A DNA stretch of 25,375 nt from Castellaniella sp. UBA6218 (lineage in GTDB: Bacteria; Pseudomonadota; Gammaproteobacteria; Burkholderiales; Burkholderiaceae_B): NCBI GenBank assembly GCA_002421865.1, contig DISE01000126.1, forward strand, positions 1-25,375. The letters run 5' to 3'. Each line of letters starts with the position of its first letter. Position 1 is the first letter of the stretch. The notes beneath the pieces are model-generated. The model searched no databases, was not told where the DNA came from, and saw only the letters and a program-made list of their open reading frames with translations. Positions 16,081 through 23,132 of the stretch are shown in pieces. The position numbers and the translations under genes were made by a program.

Positions 16081-16133
16081 GCCGGAATCCCGGCCTGGCA
16101 TTCGGTATCCCGGGATTGCCCCGGCAATTCCGG
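16081..16133. repeat. Cluster of overlapping inverted repeats after flgL
   Basis: Several mutually exclusive stems occur here: AATCCCGG (16086-16093) with CCGGGATT (16110-16117); CCGGAAT (16082-16088) with ATTCCGG (16127-16133); and ATTGCC (16115-16120) with GGCAAT (16123-16128). The position just after flgL suggests transcript termination or 3'-end protection. There is no T-run, so a Rho-independent terminator is not established. The remaining gap, 16134-16259, holds the leader of the chemoreceptor gene, with no promoter I can defend. Confidence 0.4.
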
Positions 16134-16259
16134 ACCGTGCCATGCTCCAACCGGAGACATGGCGCAATCCCGACGAATGGGGCCTACAAGGCCCTATTTT
16201 CTTTGGAAGCATCCCGGTGCCGGCATGGCATGCTGGGAGACCGATAAGGTAGAGGCGAC

Positions 16260-18026
16260 ATGAAGAAGATTTCCATGACATTGTCCCTGCGCGCCCGGCT
16301 GACGCTGGTCGTGGCGTTGTTGTCCCTGCTGACTTTTGCGGCGGTGGGCAGCGCCTGGTTCGTGCAAAGGGAAAGCCAGCGCACGGTGGGACAGCTGTCG
16401 GCCATCGGAGTCCAGGCGAACTCCGAGGTCAAGAACGCCTATATCTACGCTCAGCAGGCGGCGACCCAGGTCGACGGGGCGCTGGGTATCGCCAATGAAA
16501 AGCAGCGCCTCTGGGAATTGGGTCAGGCCGATCAGCTGTTGCAGCGTTCGCGCGACAGCATGGCGTCCCTGAAAGCCTCTGGCGCCCTGGCCGGCTCGGC
16601 TGGCGAGTCCCTGCAGCACATGCTGGACGCGTCCTTCAGCGATTATTGGACTCAGGTCGAGAACCTGCGCGACTTCGCGGCCAAGCAGGATCCCAAGGGT
16701 TTCGAGGCGCTGAAGCGCGGCCGTCTGCGCGGCGCGGCGCGGGGCATGGACCGAGTGTTCAGCCAGTTCGACAAGTTCATCCAGGATCGCAGTTCCGCTT
16801 CGCGCGACGAGCTGGCGCTGTTGTTCCATCGCGCCAACATCGGCCTGCTGGTCCTGCTGGCTGTGGCCGTGGTGCTGGCATTGCTGGCCTACAGGATCCT
16901 GATCCGCACGGTGCTGCGGCCCCTCCAGGCGGTCGGTCGCCATTTGCAACGCATCGCCGGCGGCGATCTGCGCGTGTCCATCGTACCGCGTTCGAATGAC
17001 GAGATCGGCGCCTTGCTGCGTGGTCTGAAAGAGATGCGCGACAGCCTGGAGGCCATGATCTCCGGCGTGCGAAGCCGGATGGGGCAGATGGCGGGTAGCG
17101 TTCAGCGCATCGCGGCGGGCAACCTGGATCTGAGCAGCCGCACGGACGAACAGGCCGCGGCGTTGCAGCAGACGGCAGCCAGCATGGAGCAGCTCGCCAG
17201 CACGGTCAAGCAGAATGCCGACAATGCCCAGCAAGCCAATCAACTGGCGCATACCGCGTCCAAGGTTGCTTCACGCGGCGGCGAGGTGGTGGGCGAGGTC
17301 GTCGCCACCATGGAAGGTATCTCCGGCAGTTCGCAGAAGATTGCCGACATCGTGGGCGTGATCGACAGCATCGCCTTCCAGACCAATATCCTGGCGCTGA
17401 ACGCCGCAGTCGAGGCCGCCCGCGCTGGCGAGCAGGGCCGGGGTTTCGCCGTGGTCGCCGGCGAGGTCCGGGCGCTGGCGCAGCGTTCGGCGGGCGCCGC
17501 CAAGGAAATCAAGACGCTGATCGAGGATTCCGTCAGCCGGGTCGGCGCGGGTTCGTCTCAGGTCCAGCGGGCGGGCGAGACCATGCGGGAGATCGTCGAG
17601 GCCGTCACCCGCGTGTCGGACATCATGAGTGAAATCACCGCGGCCACCATCGAGCAGTCTTCGGGGATCGACCAGATCAATCTGGCGGTCGCGCAGATGG
17701 ACTCCGTGACCCAGCAGAATGCCTTGCTGGTGCAGCAGGCGGCAGAATCGGCGGGGTCGCTGGAAGCCCTGGCCGCCGAAGTGGGTCAGGCGCTGGCGGT
17801 GTTCCAGGTGGACGCCGCCGTCGATGAACGTGACGTCACGCCGGGCCTGAGCACGCAGTCGCGGGATCCGGCCGAGCAGCCCGCTCCGATGCTGTCGCAA
17901 CCACGTGTCGTCCGGCCCGCTCGCGGTGAGCGTCCGGTCGGTTTCGCCGCACCGCGGCTGCCCGCCGGGCGGTCTGTGGAATCCGCTCGCCCGTCGGCGC
18001 GCGAAGAAGAATGGGAGGCGTTCTGA
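16260..18026 (+). CDS. Methyl-accepting chemotaxis protein (transmembrane receptor)
   Basis: This is a chemoreceptor that signals through CheW/CheA to FliM. The 588-residue product has TM1 at about 12-34, a periplasmic four-helix-type sensor of about 155 residues (35-190), TM2 at about 193-215, HAMP (about 213-265) and the MA signalling domain. The hairpin tip is conserved (IAFQTNILALNAAVEAARAG, from residue 371, then EQGRGFAVVAGEVRALAQRS). The C-terminus is a Pro/Arg-rich linker ending EEEWEAF: EWEAF at 584-588 matches the NWETF-type tether for CheR/CheB in its Trp and Phe. The sensor resembles the Tar-type helical bundle in size, but I cannot name a ligand. GTAGAGG gives a ribosome site. 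It sits between structural flagellar genes; no che gene is nearby in the window. Confidence 0.95.
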   Translation: MKKISMTLSLRARLTLVVALLSLLTFAAVGSAWFVQRESQRTVGQLSAIGVQANSEVKNAYIYAQQAATQVDGALGIANEKQRLWELGQADQLLQRSRDSMASLKASGALAGSAGESLQHMLDASFSDYWTQVENLRDFAAKQDPKGFEALKRGRLRGAARGMDRVFSQFDKFIQDRSSASRDELALLFHRANIGLLVLLAVAVVLALLAYRILIRTVLRPLQAVGRHLQRIAGGDLRVSIVPRSNDEIGALLRGLKEMRDSLEAMISGVRSRMGQMAGSVQRIAAGNLDLSSRTDEQAAALQQTAASMEQLASTVKQNADNAQQANQLAHTASKVASRGGEVVGEVVATMEGISGSSQKIADIVGVIDSIAFQTNILALNAAVEAARAGEQGRGFAVVAGEVRALAQRSAGAAKEIKTLIEDSVSRVGAGSSQVQRAGETMREIVEAVTRVSDIMSEITAATIEQSSGIDQINLAVAQMDSVTQQNALLVQQAAESAGSLEALAAEVGQALAVFQVDAAVDERDVTPGLSTQSRDPAEQPAPMLSQPRVVRPARGERPVGFAAPRLPAGRSVESARPSAREEEWEAF

Positions 18027-18028
18027 AC

Positions 18029-18799
18029 ATGGGATTTTTCTTTGCGCGCCGGATGCCCGGACGTGTTTCGGCCGAGGCTTCTTCAGGCGCCGGACGGCTC
18101 GGTCTGGCCGCGCTGACGGTGTCGGTGGCGCTGCTTTCGGCATGCGCGTCCACCGGGGAATCTTTCAACACGGCGGGTCTGGATCGCATCGTGGCGGGCC
18201 GCACGACCCTGGACCAGGCGTCCGGGTATCTGGGCGCCGCGCCGGTGGACGTCTGGCGTCAGGGCGACACCACGCTGGCCCGCTGGGCCTACAAGGGCAC
18301 CGTCGCCACGGACGCCGTGTATTTCCGCCAGGAAGCCTGGCTGCGTTTCGGCCCGGACGGTACGTTCCAGCGCATGGAGAATTCCGTCAATCTGCCCCTG
18401 AACCGCCATCCCCGGACGGCCGAGGAGGCCGATCGGGAGGCCCGTGCGGAACAGGACCGCGTCGCACGCCAGGCGGCGTCCAGCCGGCCTTCGAAGGAGG
18501 GCGCCGCGCCGGCGCCCGTGGAAGGGGAGGGGGATGCCATGCCCGTCTCCGTGCCGGCCGTCGAGGTCATCCAGCCCGCGTCCCTGGCCATCCCGCCTTC
18601 CGCCACGCCTGGCGCCGCCAGTCCGTCCGTGCGATCGGCCAAGCCGGCGCGGGGAGGCCAGTCCACCAGGACCGGCCGAACCTCTCCGGCGAAGAAAGCG
18701 GCTGCGTCGGGCGCGAAGCCCGCCGACAATCCGCTGTTGCCGGCCGGCACGAAGGTCATTCCCGGGGTCACCTATCCGGTGCAAAAGAAGAACCCTTGA
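18029..18799 (+). CDS. Putative lipoprotein, SmpA/OmlA (BamE)-like domain
   Basis: A 256-residue predicted outer-membrane or periplasmic lipoprotein. The N-terminus has a hydrophobic segment LGLAALTVSVALLSAC with a lipobox LSAC (Cys39). Residues about 45-125 look like an SmpA/OmlA fold: LDRIVAGRTTLDQASGYLG, a segment around DVWRQGDTTLARWAY, and AWLRFGPDGTFQRMEN. The remainder (about 130-256) is a low-complexity Ala/Pro/Arg/Lys tail ending in IPGVTYPVQKKNP. An in-frame ATG at 18011 lies inside the chemoreceptor gene; I prefer 18029 because GGGAGG (18013-18018) sits ten bases before it. The start is 2 bases after the chemoreceptor stop, so the two are probably co-translated. The true function is unknown; BamE proper is shorter and encoded elsewhere in related genomes. 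Confidence 0.75.
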   Translation: MGFFFARRMPGRVSAEASSGAGRLGLAALTVSVALLSACASTGESFNTAGLDRIVAGRTTLDQASGYLGAAPVDVWRQGDTTLARWAYKGTVATDAVYFRQEAWLRFGPDGTFQRMENSVNLPLNRHPRTAEEADREARAEQDRVARQAASSRPSKEGAAPAPVEGEGDAMPVSVPAVEVIQPASLAIPPSATPGAASPSVRSAKPARGGQSTRTGRTSPAKKAAASGAKPADNPLLPAGTKVIPGVTYPVQKKNP

Positions 18800-18822
18800 G
18801 TCCCGCCGGGCGCCGTGAGTCG

Positions 18823-18849
18823 CGGCCTGGTGTTCCGTGGACCGGGCCG
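18823..18849. terminator. Hairpin between convergent lipoprotein gene and fliR
   Basis: CGGCCTGGT (18823-18831) pairs with ACCGGGCCG (18841-18849) over nine bases with one G-U pair and a nine-base loop. It lies in the 53-base gap between the stops of two convergent genes, where a terminator is expected. No T-run follows on either strand, so termination may need Rho or may not occur here. Confidence 0.4.
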
Positions 18850-18852
18850 GGT

Positions 18853-19638
18853 CTATAGACCCGCGAAGCTGCGTGCAATGCGGGCCATGGCCTGGTATCC
18901 GCTTTCGAACAGGCTGGCCAGGAAGTCGCCGCTCTGGGGCAACACGATAGCCAGCGTGATCAGGCCCGTGGTCAGCGAGATCGGAAAGCCGATGGAGAAT
19001 ACCGACAACTGCTGCGCCGTGCGGTTCAGAATGCCCATGGCCAGATTGATCGTCAGCAGCACGATGACCAGTGGCAGCGCCAGCAGCGTACCGGAGATCC
19101 AGAGCTGGGCGCTCCAGTCCAGAAGCGCCCCCCAGCCGTCGGCCAGCAGAGGCGCCCCCACGGGCAACAGGTCGAAAGTCCGGACCAGGCCATCGAGCAT
19201 CAGCAGATGGCCGTTCACCGCCAGGAAGGTCAGCATTGCCACCATGTTGATCAGCCGTGACAGCACCGCGGTATTGGCGCCGGTGGCGGGATCGAAGAAT
19301 GAGGCGAAGGCCAGGCCCATCTTCAGGCCCACGAATTCCCCCGCCATCATGACGGCTGTGAAGACCAGCCGCATGCACAGACCCAGGGCCATGCCGATCA
19401 GCACCTGCTGGACGGCGATCAGCAGCCCGCTCCAGGAGGCCGGCGCGATGTCCGGCATCGTGCCGATCAGGGGGGCGGCGACCAGAGTGATGACGACGGA
19501 CATGCCGATCTTCACGCGCATCGGGACGGACGACTCACTGAACACCGGCGCGAGCGCCACCAGGCCGGCGACGCGGAACAGGGGCCACAGCAGGCCGTTG
19601 ATCCAGTCGTAGAGCTGATCGATCTGGAAGGAAATCAT
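18853..19638 (-). CDS. fliR: Flagellar export gate protein FliR
   Basis: FliR is an inner-membrane subunit of the FliP5-FliQ4-FliR1 export gate. The 261-residue product begins MISFQIDQLYDWINGLLWPL and has five to six hydrophobic segments, with the conserved FRVAGLVALAPVFSESSVPM, GEFVGLKMGLAFASFFDPAT, and a C-terminal LTTGLITLAIVLPQ segment. The frame extends 37 residues further upstream, but that part overlaps fliQ and is not family-like, so the ATG at 19638 is used; the ribosome site is weak (CAGGGCC). It is the last gene of the fli run, 16 bases after fliQ. Confidence 0.97.
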   Translation of the reverse strand: MISFQIDQLYDWINGLLWPLFRVAGLVALAPVFSESSVPMRVKIGMSVVITLVAAPLIGTMPDIAPASWSGLLIAVQQVLIGMALGLCMRLVFTAVMMAGEFVGLKMGLAFASFFDPATGANTAVLSRLINMVAMLTFLAVNGHLLMLDGLVRTFDLLPVGAPLLADGWGALLDWSAQLWISGTLLALPLVIVLLTINLAMGILNRTAQQLSVFSIGFPISLTTGLITLAIVLPQSGDFLASLFESGYQAMARIARSFAGL

Positions 19639-19650
19639 GGCCCTGTGCGG

Positions 19651-19664
19651 GGCCTTATGAGGCC
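19651..19664 (-). promoter_or_regulatory. Small hairpin spanning the fliQ stop codon
   Basis: On the minus strand GGCCTCATAAGGCC forms a 5-bp stem (GGCCT/AGGCC) with loop CATA, and the fliQ stop TAA (19657-19655) lies across the loop and 3' arm. It sits 13 bases before the fliR ATG. It may tune fliR translation or be fortuitous. The stem is short, so confidence is low. Confidence 0.3.
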
Positions 19665-19924
19665 AGGCCCGGGATGGAGTCGAGCAGCGAACGGATGTAG
19701 TCCACCATGGTGCTGAGCAGCCAGGGGCCGAGCAGCACCAGGGTGGCACCCACGGCCAGCAGCTTCGGAATGAACGACAGCGTCATTTCGTTGATCTGCG
19801 TGGCCGCCTGGAAGATGCTGATGATCAGGCCCACGGCCAGGGTCATCAGCAGCAGCGGGCCCGCCATGATCAAGGCCACGCGCAGCGCCTGATAGGTCAT
19901 GGACATGACGGCTTCGGGGGTCAT
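19655..19924 (-). CDS. fliQ: Flagellar export gate protein FliQ
   Basis: FliQ is the small two-helix subunit of the export gate. The 89-residue product has the family length and two hydrophobic helices (about 15-37, 52-74) with MTPEAVMSMTYQALRVALIM, the GLIISIFQAATQINEMTLSF motif and PKLLAVGATLVLLGPWLLST. A strong ribosome site AGGAGG lies upstream and overlaps the region after the fliP stop. Order fliP-fliQ-fliR is universal. Confidence 0.98.
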   Translation of the reverse strand: MTPEAVMSMTYQALRVALIMAGPLLLMTLAVGLIISIFQAATQINEMTLSFIPKLLAVGATLVLLGPWLLSTMVDYIRSLLDSIPGLAS

Positions 19925-19933
19925 GCGGGCCTC

Positions 19934-20707
19934 CTATTGATAGAAGCTGCGGGCCAGCGAGCCCAGCAGCAGATGCCAGCCGTCGGCCAGCACGAACAAC
20001 ATCAGCTTGAAGGGCAGCGAGATCGTCACGGGCGGCACCATCATCATCCCCAGCGCCATCAGCAGGCTGGCGACCACCAGGTCGATGATCAGGAAAGGGA
20101 TGAAGATCGTGAAGCCGATCTGGAAGGCCGTCTTGAGTTCGCTCGTCACGAAAGCGGGCACCAGGACGCGTAGAGGAACCGCATTCTGATCTTCCAGCGG
20201 ACCGACGCCCGCCATTTCGGCGAACATCGCCAGATCCGCTTCCCGGGTCTGGCGCAGCATGAAGGTCTTGAGCGGCTGGCTGCCCCGGTCCAGCGCCTGC
20301 TCGAAGGTGATCTCGTCGCGCGACAGCGGCTGGTAGGCCTGGGCGTAGATCTGGTCGAAGACCGGCGACATGGTGAAGAAGGTCAGGAACAGGGCCAGGC
20401 CCACCAGGACCGCGTTGGGCGGCGAGACCCCGGTGCCCAGGGCGTTGCGCAGCAGTCCCAGCACGATGATGATGCGGGTGAAGCCGGTCATCATGAGCAG
20501 CGCCGCCGGCAGGAACGACAGCATGGTCAGCATGACCAGCGTCTGGACGCTGAGCGACCAGGTTTCCGCTCCGTTGGGACCCGGCGTGGCGGTCAGTGCG
20601 GGCAAGGTGGCCTGTGCCAGGGTGCTGGCGGGCCAGGAGAGCATCAATGCCAGGACGGCCAGCAGCCAGGGCGCCGATCGCGCGGCGTGCGGGGCGGGGC
20701 TGCGCAT
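19934..20707 (-). CDS. fliP: Flagellar export gate protein FliP
   Basis: FliP is the main pore-forming subunit of the export gate. The 257-residue product has a cleavable-type N-terminal signal (LLAVLALMLSWPASTLAQA), the conserved LSFLPAALLMMTGFTRIIIV, FLTFFTMSPVFDQIYAQAYQ, and C-terminal PFLIIDLVVASLLMALGMMM segments. All standard FliP hallmarks are present and length is normal. Its ATG overlaps the fliO stop by one base (TGATG), implying coupled translation. Confidence 0.98.
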   Translation of the reverse strand: MRSPAPHAARSAPWLLAVLALMLSWPASTLAQATLPALTATPGPNGAETWSLSVQTLVMLTMLSFLPAALLMMTGFTRIIIVLGLLRNALGTGVSPPNAVLVGLALFLTFFTMSPVFDQIYAQAYQPLSRDEITFEQALDRGSQPLKTFMLRQTREADLAMFAEMAGVGPLEDQNAVPLRVLVPAFVTSELKTAFQIGFTIFIPFLIIDLVVASLLMALGMMMVPPVTISLPFKLMLFVLADGWHLLLGSLARSFYQ

Positions 20708-21024
20708 CAGGAGCCCGAAATTTTGCCGAGCGTCTCGGCGAAGTCCCCGGGCGCGGCATCGGCGGCGCGGGGCGTGTCGGGCAGGGTCTGCAGCAGGGTG
20801 ATCTGCTGGACGGTCACGCCCAGTACCAAGCGGACGTTTTCCACCTGGACCACGGCGATCGAGCTGCGCGCTCCGAGGCTGAGCGTGCCGAGCACGCGCA
20901 GGCGGGACGTCTGCGCTCGGCCCGGCAGCCAGCCGCCGCGGCGGGCCACCCAGGCCAGCATCAGCAGCAGGCCCAGGATGAACAGCAGGGCGAGGACGAC
21001 GCGCAGGAGCTGATCCTGGTCCAT
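20707..21024 (-). CDS. fliO: Flagellar export gate assembly factor FliO
   Basis: FliO is a small membrane protein that helps FliP assemble. The 105-residue product has one transmembrane helix at about 6-27 (LLRVVLALLFILGLLLMLAW) followed by a short cytoplasmic beta-domain (LRVLGTLSLGARSSIAVVQV), the part conserved in the family. The C-terminus is a short variable tail. The start lies seven bases after the fliN stop; the stop overlaps fliP by one base. Position fliN-fliO-fliP supports the call. Confidence 0.93.
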   Translation of the reverse strand: MDQDQLLRVVLALLFILGLLLMLAWVARRGGWLPGRAQTSRLRVLGTLSLGARSSIAVVQVENVRLVLGVTVQQITLLQTLPDTPRAADAAPGDFAETLGKISGS

Positions 21025-21030
21025 GGCGGA

Positions 21031-21564
21031 TCAGCGGCGGTTGTTGAGCCGCGCGATACGGTCCGAAGGCGTGATGATGTCGGTGACGCGGATGCCGTAC
21101 TTCTCGTCCACGACCACGACTTCGCCCTGGGCGATCAGGTAGCCGTTGACGTAGATGTCCATGGGCTCGCCGGCCAGGCCGTCGAGCTCGACCACCGAGC
21201 CCTGGCCCAGCTGCAGGATGTTCTTGATCGTCAGGCGCGTGCGGCCCAGTTCCACCGACAGCTGGACCGGGATGTCCATGATCATGTCGATATCGCTGTC
21301 GCTCTCGGAGGCTTGCCCGGACAGCGGCTGGAAAACCTGGGCGGCGGCGGGCTGGGCGGCTGCGGCCTGCGCCTGGGTCGCGGAGGTCTGTTCCGCCAGG
21401 GCGGCGGCCCAGTCGTCCTCCGCGCCCAGACCGCTGGCCTGGGTGGGCTGATCGTGCGCGGACTGCTGTTCGGCCATGGCGGCGGCCCAGTCGTCCTCTA
21501 CGGAGCCACCGGATGCTTGGCCCGGCAGATTCGGGTCCTGGGTATCGTCTTTGATGTCGCTCAT
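21031..21564 (-). CDS. fliN: Flagellar motor switch protein FliN
   Basis: FliN forms the base of the C-ring and contacts FliM and FliH. The 177-residue product is longer than the enteric protein (137). The C-terminal SpoA domain (about 92-177) is complete: DMIMDIPVQLSVELGRTRLT, LAGEPMDIYVNGYLIAQGEV, and VRVTD-type ending (GIRVTDIITPSDRI). The N-terminal part holds two copies of the motif EDDWAAAxAEQ, at residues 23-33 and 49-59, where one copy is usual; VFQPL near 77 resembles the enteric VFQQL. The start ATG at 21564 overlaps the fliM stop by four bases. The frame is open further upstream through fliM, but that is a shadow. Confidence 0.96.
   Translation of the reverse strand: MSDIKDDTQDPNLPGQASGGSVEDDWAAAMAEQQSAHDQPTQASGLGAEDDWAAALAEQTSATQAQAAAAQPAAAQVFQPLSGQASESDSDIDMIMDIPVQLSVELGRTRLTIKNILQLGQGSVVELDGLAGEPMDIYVNGYLIAQGEVVVVDEKYGIRVTDIITPSDRIARLNNRR
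21389..21498 (-). repeat. Tandem duplication within the fliN 5' region
   Basis: Bases 21389-21420 and 21467-21498 match at 30 of 32 positions, offset by 78 bases (26 codons, frame preserving). They encode the two EDDWAAAxAEQ motifs of FliN. At protein level the similarity extends over about 22 residues (QASGxxxEDDWAAAxAEQxSA). The high nucleotide identity suggests a fairly recent duplication or continuing conversion, though strong codon bias could also keep it high. Confidence 0.85.
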
Positions 21565-22577
21565 TTTTTCGTGCGGGCTAGCAGTTTGTCGGAGTCGTCG
21601 GGCGAGGCGAGAACCTTGCGCACGCGCAGGGCATAGCGGCCGTTGAAAGTGCCGTAGCCGCATTCCAGGACGGGGACGCCGCCCACGCGGGCCGTGACGG
21701 CGGGGCGGATGTCCACCGGCAGCACGTCGCCCACGGAGAGATGCAGCAGCTCGGCGATGGAGGTATCGATCCGGGCGAACTCGACAGCAAGTTCGACCTC
21801 GGCGCTGCGGACTTCGCGCGAGAGCTGCTGGGTCCAGCGCTGGTCGATCGCGTCGGAGGCGGCCTGCTGGAGCGGGCGCGTCAGCAGGTCGCGGATGGGT
21901 TCGAGCATGGAATAGGGCAGGCAGATGTTGAGCTTGCCCCCGGACGAGCCGAGTTCGATGTTGAAAGTGGCCACCACGACGATGTCGTTGCCCGTGCTGA
22001 TGCTGGCGAACTTGGTGTGCATTTCCGAACGGAGATATTCGAGCTCCAGCGGATAGACGGATTCCCAGGATTCGCGGTAGCAGTCCAGCGTCAGGCCCAT
22101 CAGCCGGCGGATGATGCGCTGTTCGGTATTGGTGAAGTCCCGGCCTTCGACACGGGTGTTGAAGCGGCCGTGGCCACCGAACAGGCTGTCGATGACCAGA
22201 AAGACCAGGTTCGGGTCGTACGTGAACAGGCCCGTGCCGCGCAGGGGCTTCAACGCCACCATGTTCAGATTGCTGGGCACGGGCAGATTGCGTTCGAAAT
22301 CCGAATATTTCTGGATCTTGATCGCGTTGACGGTGATGTCTGCGTTGCGGCGCATGAAACCGAAGAACATCGAACGCAGGCGGCGGGCGAAGCGTTCGTT
22401 GATCAGTTCCAGGGTCTGCATCCGGTGCCGCACGACACGGTCTGGCGAACCCAGATCGTAGGGGCGGACACCATCCCGGGGCTCGGCCGGTGCTTGCCGG
22501 TCCGAGGTCTCTTCGCCGGTGACTCCCGCGAGCAGGGCATCGACCTCGTCCTGGGAGAGCATGCTCTGGTAGGCCAT
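21561..22577 (-). CDS. fliM: Flagellar motor switch protein FliM
   Basis: FliM is the middle C-ring protein that binds phospho-CheY and sets rotation direction. The 338-residue product has the N-terminal CheY-binding motif LSQDEVDALL (residues 7-16), the CheC-like middle domain with the GGxG motif (LFGGHGRF, GGHG at 134-137), and the C-terminal SpoA domain (LSVGDVLPVDIRPAVTARVG). Length and motifs are standard. The ATG overlaps the fliL stop by one base (TAATG); the stop overlaps fliN by four, so the three are tightly coupled. Confidence 0.98.
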   Translation of the reverse strand: MAYQSMLSQDEVDALLAGVTGEETSDRQAPAEPRDGVRPYDLGSPDRVVRHRMQTLELINERFARRLRSMFFGFMRRNADITVNAIKIQKYSDFERNLPVPSNLNMVALKPLRGTGLFTYDPNLVFLVIDSLFGGHGRFNTRVEGRDFTNTEQRIIRRLMGLTLDCYRESWESVYPLELEYLRSEMHTKFASISTGNDIVVVATFNIELGSSGGKLNICLPYSMLEPIRDLLTRPLQQAASDAIDQRWTQQLSREVRSAEVELAVEFARIDTSIAELLHLSVGDVLPVDIRPAVTARVGGVPVLECGYGTFNGRYALRVRKVLASPDDSDKLLARTKK

Positions 22578-23050
22578 TACTGCACCACAAAGGCGGTGAA
22601 GAGCACGTCGGCGACCTGCGGACCCGGCAACTGCGCGGCGAACGGACGCGCCAGTGTGGCTTTCAGTGCGTCGGCCAGCGCCTGGCGGCCTTCAGGCGTC
22701 TGGATGAGGGGAAGCTGTTGCGCCGAGAGCACCTTGAGGATGCGGTCGCGGACTTCGGGCATATAGTCCGTGATCTGTTTGCGCGAGGCCTCGTCGCCCA
22801 GGCGCAGCGTGATCGCGGTATAGAGGATCCGGTTGCGGGTTTCACCGTACAGCGTGACGGTAAAAGGGTCGAGTTCGGCGAAGATCGGCGACGGGACCAC
22901 CGGCGGGGTCACCTGGGCCGCCTGGCCTGCAGTCTGGGCAGCGGCGGGCGCGCCGGGCGCGCTGTCCCTGCTCGTGAACCACATCGTTGCGCCAACCGAG
23001 GCGCCGATGACAATGATGAGCAGGAGTATGAATTTGAGTAGCCTGAGCAT
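22577..23050 (-). CDS. fliL: Flagellar basal-body associated protein FliL
   Basis: FliL is a single-span inner-membrane protein that surrounds or stabilises the stators. The 157-residue product has an N-terminal transmembrane helix (MLRLLKFILLLIIVIGASVG), an Ala/Pro linker, and a periplasmic domain starting at FAELDPFTVTLYG and ending in ALKATLARPFAAQLPGPQVA and DVLFTAFVVQ, all typical. The start at 23050 has only a weak ribosome site. An A+T-richer 82-base gap separates it from fliK upstream. Confidence 0.95.
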   Translation of the reverse strand: MLRLLKFILLLIIVIGASVGATMWFTSRDSAPGAPAAAQTAGQAAQVTPPVVPSPIFAELDPFTVTLYGETRNRILYTAITLRLGDEASRKQITDYMPEVRDRILKVLSAQQLPLIQTPEGRQALADALKATLARPFAAQLPGPQVADVLFTAFVVQ

Positions 23051-23132
23051 GGTTCCGGTTTAATGCGTCACGATGACTGAAGGGCAAAATGAAGCATTTT
23101 AATGCGGGTCCTGCCCAGGAAAACAAAAGTAT
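23051..23132 (-). promoter_or_regulatory. A+T-rich gap before fliL, possible internal promoter
   Basis: This 82-base gap between fliK and fliL is the largest spacing in the fli run and is richer in A+T than anything near it. On the minus strand TTGTTT and ATTAAA are separated by 17 bases, a weak sigma-70-like pair matching about half the consensus at each hexamer. A GCATT-TT-AATGC inverted repeat is at about 23098-23110. In enterics fliL heads its own operon (fliLMNOPQR), which fits a promoter here, but the evidence is weak. Confidence 0.3.

Noticed and set aside
14694..16160. 488-codon minus-strand open frame opposite flgL
   Set aside because: Antisense shadow of a certain gene with biased composition; no recognisable motif.
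16221..16247. FliA-like -10 (ACCGATAA, 16240-16247) before the chemoreceptor gene
   Set aside because: The bases 11 positions upstream read CGGCATGG, nothing like TAAAGTTT, and transcription would start inside the ribosome site.
19635..20759. 374-codon minus-strand frame overlapping fliP and fliQ in another phase
   Set aside because: Pro/Arg/Gly/Ala-rich out-of-frame reading of fliP-fliQ; both real genes have complete family motifs.
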